DNA from: an uncultured Pseudomonadota bacterium
GTDB taxonomy: Bacteria > Pseudomonadota > Alphaproteobacteria > RUG11792
Length of the DNA: 10,109 bases
Direction: 5' to 3'
Assembly: GCA_902796745.1 (NCBI GenBank)
Contig: CADBQC010000069.1
Span: forward strand, 1 to 10,109
Numbering within the stretch: position 1 is the first letter of the stretch; every line of letters starts with the position of its first letter. This document shows, in pieces, positions 7,333 to 10,109 of this stretch. The translations under genes and the position numbers were made by a program. The notes beneath the pieces were generated by a model. That model saw nothing but the letters and a program-made list of their open reading frames with translations, was not told the DNA's origin and did no database searches.

Positions 7333-7929
7333 TCAAACAATATGCCTCTGAGAGAATGCAGCAAGAATTGTGCTATTATCTAGATATTCCAGATCACTAC
7401 CGATAGGAACTCCATGGGAAAGTGTTGTTATTTTTACTCCCAATTCTCCTATCCTATCTTTCACAAAAAATAGAGTAGTCTGTCCATCTAAATCCGCACT
7501 TAAAGCTATGATTACTTCATCAACCTGATTATTTACAATTCTATCATACAAACCATTGATATTTATATCATCTGGGGTAACGCCTTCTATTGCTGAAAGC
7601 TTATTCCCCAAAACATGATATATCCCATTGTAAAACCCTGCACGTTCTATTGTCCAAAGGTCGGATATATCAGCAACAACGCAAATAGTTGAGACATCGC
7701 GTTTATTATCTGAGCAAATGCTACATGGCATTCTTGTATCGATATTTCCGCATATCTCGCAAATTTTTAAATTTTCATAAACGTTTTGCAAAGAACTCAA
7801 TATTGGATGCAACACGGTTTCTTTATATCTTAAAAAATGTATTACCAGCCTTAATGCAGAACGACTCCCCATTCCTGGAAGACGACTGAAATACGAAACT
7901 AATCGCTCAATTTCTCCATTCCTCTGCAT
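7333..7929 (-). CDS. recR: Recombination mediator RecR
   Basis: RecR acts with RecF and RecO to load RecA onto single-stranded DNA at gaps and stalled forks. The 198 residues match the usual length. Visible in order: the helix-hairpin-helix LPGMGSRSALRLV (17-29); a four-cysteine zinc motif C57-x2-C60-x8-C69-x2-C72; and the Toprim domain from about residue 79 (STICVVADISDLWTIERAG), with YHVLGNKLSAIEGVTPDDI (104-122), ALSADLDGQTT (142-152) and SHGVPIGSDLEYLD (171-184). The start at 7929 lies 9 bases after the aroK-like stop with no strong ribosome binding site, so coupled translation is likely. It is often next to dnaX and a YbaB gene in bacteria; neither is here. Confidence 0.95.
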   Translation of the reverse strand: MQRNGEIERLVSYFSRLPGMGSRSALRLVIHFLRYKETVLHPILSSLQNVYENLKICEICGNIDTRMPCSICSDNKRDVSTICVVADISDLWTIERAGFYNGIYHVLGNKLSAIEGVTPDDININGLYDRIVNNQVDEVIIALSADLDGQTTLFFVKDRIGELGVKITTLSHGVPIGSDLEYLDNSTILAAFSQRHIV

Positions 7930-7938
7930 ATCTGAGAA

Positions 7939-8580
7939 CTAGTATTGGTACTGGACGGATTTGAGAACATGATAGTCTGGGTATTGAGCTTTTATAAATT
8001 CACTTATTGCGATGATCACACGATCAACGGTGATATTTGCCGGCTCATCATATGTCTGAACTGATACATCCGATTTCTCAAACAATGGATAGCAATCGTC
8101 CATCATTTGTTTCAAAATCTCTTCTTCTTTACCAGGTTCAAGAAGCGGTCGATCTTTCCTCCCACTCACTCTAGCAGTCAATGTTGGCAAATCTGCTTTC
8201 AGCCAAACAGAAATCGCCTTCTCCTTTATTAAATTTCTTGTTCTTTCATAAGTAAATGACAGACATCCTGTCGCAATAATTTGTACCGGCTGTCCCAGAA
8301 GCCTCGATATGACTTTGTATTCACCGCTTTCAAGTGCTCCATCTCCAAAGATGGAATCGATATCATTTAGAGTGCATCCAGCTGCTTCTTCAATTTCTTG
8401 ATCTGAATCGACAAATGGTAATTCAAAACGCTTTGACAACCTTTTCCCAATGCTTGTTTTCCCGCATCCCATCAGCCCAACTAAAACTACAGGCTTTGGA
8501 GGCAAAAAACTCACAGTTGGCGTCTCAGGTCTTGAATGTATTGAAAAATCTTTAGAATTATCGCTCATCTCATTACTCAT
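7939..8580 (-). CDS. Shikimate-kinase-like P-loop kinase with altered substrate site
   Basis: A 213-residue protein with the shikimate kinase (AroK) fold. The ATP site is intact: Walker A in VGLMGCGKTSIGKRL, with Lys41, Thr42 and Ser43. The next motif, FVDSDQEIEEAAGCTLNDI, keeps both acidic residues (Asp58, Asp60), and the lid keeps GRKDRPLL with Arg144. The substrate side is not typical: 'GE..FR..E' is here GDGALESGE, placing Glu84 where the shikimate-binding Arg58 normally sits; 'ATGGG' is ATGCLS (103-108); and the 'R.PLY' arginine (Arg136) aligns with Cys163 in DDCYPLFE. About 28 residues precede the core and a short Tyr-rich tail ends it; Met5 is an alternative start. It is the first gene of a unit with recR and the AlkD-type gene, and the usual alphaproteobacterial partner aroB does not follow. 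It descends from AroK, but shikimate phosphorylation is doubtful. Confidence 0.85.
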   Translation of the reverse strand: MSNEMSDNSKDFSIHSRPETPTVSFLPPKPVVLVGLMGCGKTSIGKRLSKRFELPFVDSDQEIEEAAGCTLNDIDSIFGDGALESGEYKVISRLLGQPVQIIATGCLSFTYERTRNLIKEKAISVWLKADLPTLTARVSGRKDRPLLEPGKEEEILKQMMDDCYPLFEKSDVSVQTYDEPANITVDRVIIAISEFIKAQYPDYHVLKSVQYQY

Positions 8581-8873
8581 TTAAATAAACTCAACCTCTC
8601 AATAAAAAAGACGAAAGCCTGGCTACGTTGCACAATACAACGAACCACAGTTCAAAGAACTACACTACTAATGATACCAGAAAAACAGATAAGCAGTGCA
8701 ACGAAAATTTCGGTGTTCTGGTAAAGAAAAAGGAGAAGAATGGTTCACCCAACCTCTTCTCTTAAAAATGCTAATGAAAATTAGTACTGCTATTATGTAT
8801 TTTGCTTATCAATCACAGCGTTATAAAAGACAGAAAGCTGATGAGCACCTCAGTGTTCTGTTATACATGCTTA
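8581..8873. other. 293-base spacer with several hairpins and inverted repeats, no convincing gene
   Basis: This gap between two minus-strand genes is long for the window. It contains perfect 8-base inverted pairs CGTTGCAC (8626-8633) with GTGCAACG (8696-8703), TACCAGAA (8675-8682) with TTCTGGTA (8716-8723), and GATAAGCA (8688-8695) with TGCTTATC (8803-8810 and again 8869-8876). Small hairpins are CGTTG/CAACG (8626-8642), GAAC/GTTC (8642-8653) and CTAAT-GAAA-ATTAG (8771-8784). GTGTTCTG occurs twice (8713 and 8853). It must also hold the start signals for the aroK-like gene, but I find no good promoter. Short open frames exist on both strands, none with a recognisable product. It may be decayed mobile or repeat DNA. 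Confidence 0.5.
8825..8861 (-). terminator. Likely rho-independent terminator of the right-edge gene
   Basis: ACAGAA (8830-8835) pairs with TTCTGT (8856-8861), and CTGA (8838-8841) pairs with TCAG (8850-8853). They are separated by one G-T wobble and one A-G mismatch, giving about eleven pairs around an 8-base loop. Read on the minus strand the stem starts 12 bases past the stop codon at 8874 and is followed by CTTTTATAA, a short U-run. Position and shape fit; the U-run is modest. Confidence 0.5.
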
Positions 8874-10109
8874 TCACACATTGACTTCCTTCTTAGATGC
8901 TTTATTTAAAATCGTTACTTTCTTTCTCTCATATCCAGTAAGGTGTTGCAGACAGTCTTTTGTATTTTTATCACGCATTAGTTCCATTAGCAATCTTACT
9001 TTTGTTAAACAGCTTATGCCAATATTATTTGCTTTTGTCGGACAGATTTTATTAATATCATGTGGTCTTTTGTAATTGATGATAACTTTCTTTTCTGAAA
9101 TACTTATCTCACAATTTGAACTAAGTATCTTTTTAACTTGTTTTTCTAACGACGCTTTATACTTGGCTATAAGAGAATTTTTAATTATCTTTGCAACTTT
9201 ACGCGCTTTTTGTTCTTTTTCAAATGCATCATCTTTTAGTTTGTTTTGAAATTGTTTACTTGTAAAAACTTGCATATCTTCTTTGTTCAATAGTATTGAA
9301 TCTTTATTATGTTGCCTATTATTCGCAGTATCCTTGATTGTATTATCAATACTGTGCAATTCAGAAGCAGACTTATTTGAAGAAATAATCTCTTGATTTT
9401 TATATGATTCACGCAGAACCGAATTACCGATATTAACATTACTTATGGCTTCAATGATAATATCTCGGTTTTTATTATCATGTTTGCTCTCCAATTTTGA
9501 CTGGATAGCTGAATTATTATCGCTTATTGTATTATTCATAGGCACATTTTGCTGTTCCGAGGAAGGGCAAAAACCAGTTTTCACTTTTGATTTTGAGCTT
9601 TGGCTCAATTGGTCCATTCTGCCTTTATCTATATTACAAAACATTACACTAATTTTACGTTTCGCAGAAGACTTTCCATGTTCTTTGCGAACTATCAAGC
9701 TAGTTGTAATCTTTTTGTAACATGTATTAGTGAGTTGATTACTCGACATTTCAGATTTAACATTGTTCATATTAGTTACTTCTAAGATAGGCGTACTTGA
9801 GTTACGCGTTTGAGTAAACATTCGATCTTTTTCAACAACATAAGTTATTTTACGCTTACTTATTTTAAGCATACTTATTTCGAATTCACGTTCTTCATTC
9901 TCGTCCATTATATGCCTACGTATTTTTTTCGGAGACTTGTTATTCTGGCAGATATATGTAATAGTATATTTAACCGGTGTGCAACCTTGTTCTGTGGTAG
10001 CTGGCGTTTTAGAGATATCCATTTTAGAAGGTGTTACAAGTGCTTTACATCTCTCAGCGGTAAAGGGGTTGGGCAATACAGAGTCACTGTTCAACGTATC
10101 GATCCCTAA
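8874..10109 (-). CDS. Unrecognised Lys/Asn/Ser-rich protein (5' truncated by window edge)
   Basis: An open frame of 411 codons enters from the right edge and ends in TGA at 8874-8876. The TTG at 10094 is the first possible start inside the window, but the frame continues to base 10109, so the real start is probably outside. I recognise no domain. Composition is hydrophilic and rich in Lys, Asn, Ser and Ile, with no membrane segment or signal in the visible part. Counting from the TTG, four short beta-like segments recur near the start (YTITYI at 43-48, ITYVV at 83-87, ITTSLIV at 129-135, ISVMF at 148-152), each near basic residues. A disordered middle (about 160-285) follows, then a basic, helical, possibly coiled-coil region (about 285-325) and a compact Cys-containing end. 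The length without stops argues for a real gene. A cytoplasmic scaffold or secreted effector are both possible; neither is shown. Confidence 0.65.
   Translation of the reverse strand, partial: LGIDTLNSDSVLPNPFTAERCKALVTPSKMDISKTPATTEQGCTPVKYTITYICQNNKSPKKIRRHIMDENEEREFEISMLKISKRKITYVVEKDRMFTQTRNSSTPILEVTNMNNVKSEMSSNQLTNTCYKKITTSLIVRKEHGKSSAKRKISVMFCNIDKGRMDQLSQSSKSKVKTGFCPSSEQQNVPMNNTISDNNSAIQSKLESKHDNKNRDIIIEAISNVNIGNSVLRESYKNQEIISSNKSASELHSIDNTIKDTANNRQHNKDSILLNKEDMQVFTSKQFQNKLKDDAFEKEQKARKVAKIIKNSLIAKYKASLEKQVKKILSSNCEISISEKKVIINYKRPHDINKICPTKANNIGISCLTKVRLLMELMRDKNTKDCLQHLTGYERKKVTILNKASKKEVNV

Noticed and set aside
8696..8884. Plus-strand frame of 62 codons (GTG start) in the spacer, considered as a remnant of an IS5-type transposase C-terminus
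   Set aside because: Only a vague resemblance (RYKRQKADEHLSVLLYMLI) with no catalytic motif, no ribosome binding site, and overlap with a likely terminator and the neighbouring stop codon.
1..10109. CRISPR array, tRNA or rRNA genes, toxin-antitoxin or defence gene pairs
   Set aside because: I saw no regularly spaced repeats, no tRNA arm signatures and no recognisable defence domains on either strand.

Overview
The window looks like chromosomal sequence from an AT-rich, Gram-negative bacterium with a fairly compact genome. The gene set is peptidoglycan precursor enzymes, an EnvZ-type sensor kinase, a CtpA-type protease and RecR. Low G+C, Lys/Asn/Ile-rich proteins, short gaps, weak ribosome binding sites and a split cell-wall gene cluster suggest a host-associated alphaproteobacterium of the Rickettsiales/Holosporales kind. 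That placement is inferred from style and gene content; no rRNA or species marker is present.

Left part, plus strand (1-4051): the last transmembrane segments of a major facilitator transporter; an unrecognised protein with an export signal; then murF and mraY, which overlap by 16 bases and encode consecutive steps of UDP-MurNAc-pentapeptide and lipid I synthesis. A near-consensus sigma-70 promoter (TTGACA, 17 bases, TAGAAT) lies in the 3' end of the unknown gene and is placed to drive murF-mraY. The usual dcw neighbours (murE before, murD after) are absent.

Middle part (4070-6652): a minus-strand EnvZ-like histidine kinase, convergent with mraY and divergent from a plus-strand ctpA whose product carries a plausible lipoprotein signal. 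The two share one 93-base upstream region. No response regulator is in view.

Right part, minus strand (6654-8580): a tight three-gene unit in the order aroK-like, recR, AlkD-type DNA glycosylase, with gaps of 9 and 16 bases. The AroK-like protein keeps its ATP-binding loop but has lost most residues that hold shikimate, which makes it the most interesting gene here. Next come a 293-base spacer with several hairpins and inverted repeats, including a likely terminator, and a 5'-truncated Lys/Asn/Ser-rich protein with no recognisable domain that runs off the right edge.

I found no CRISPR array, rRNA, tRNA, complete insertion sequence or recognisable defence cluster. I do not claim a new biological system. 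The best leads are the altered AroK-like kinase, the two unknown proteins, and the repeat-rich spacer.
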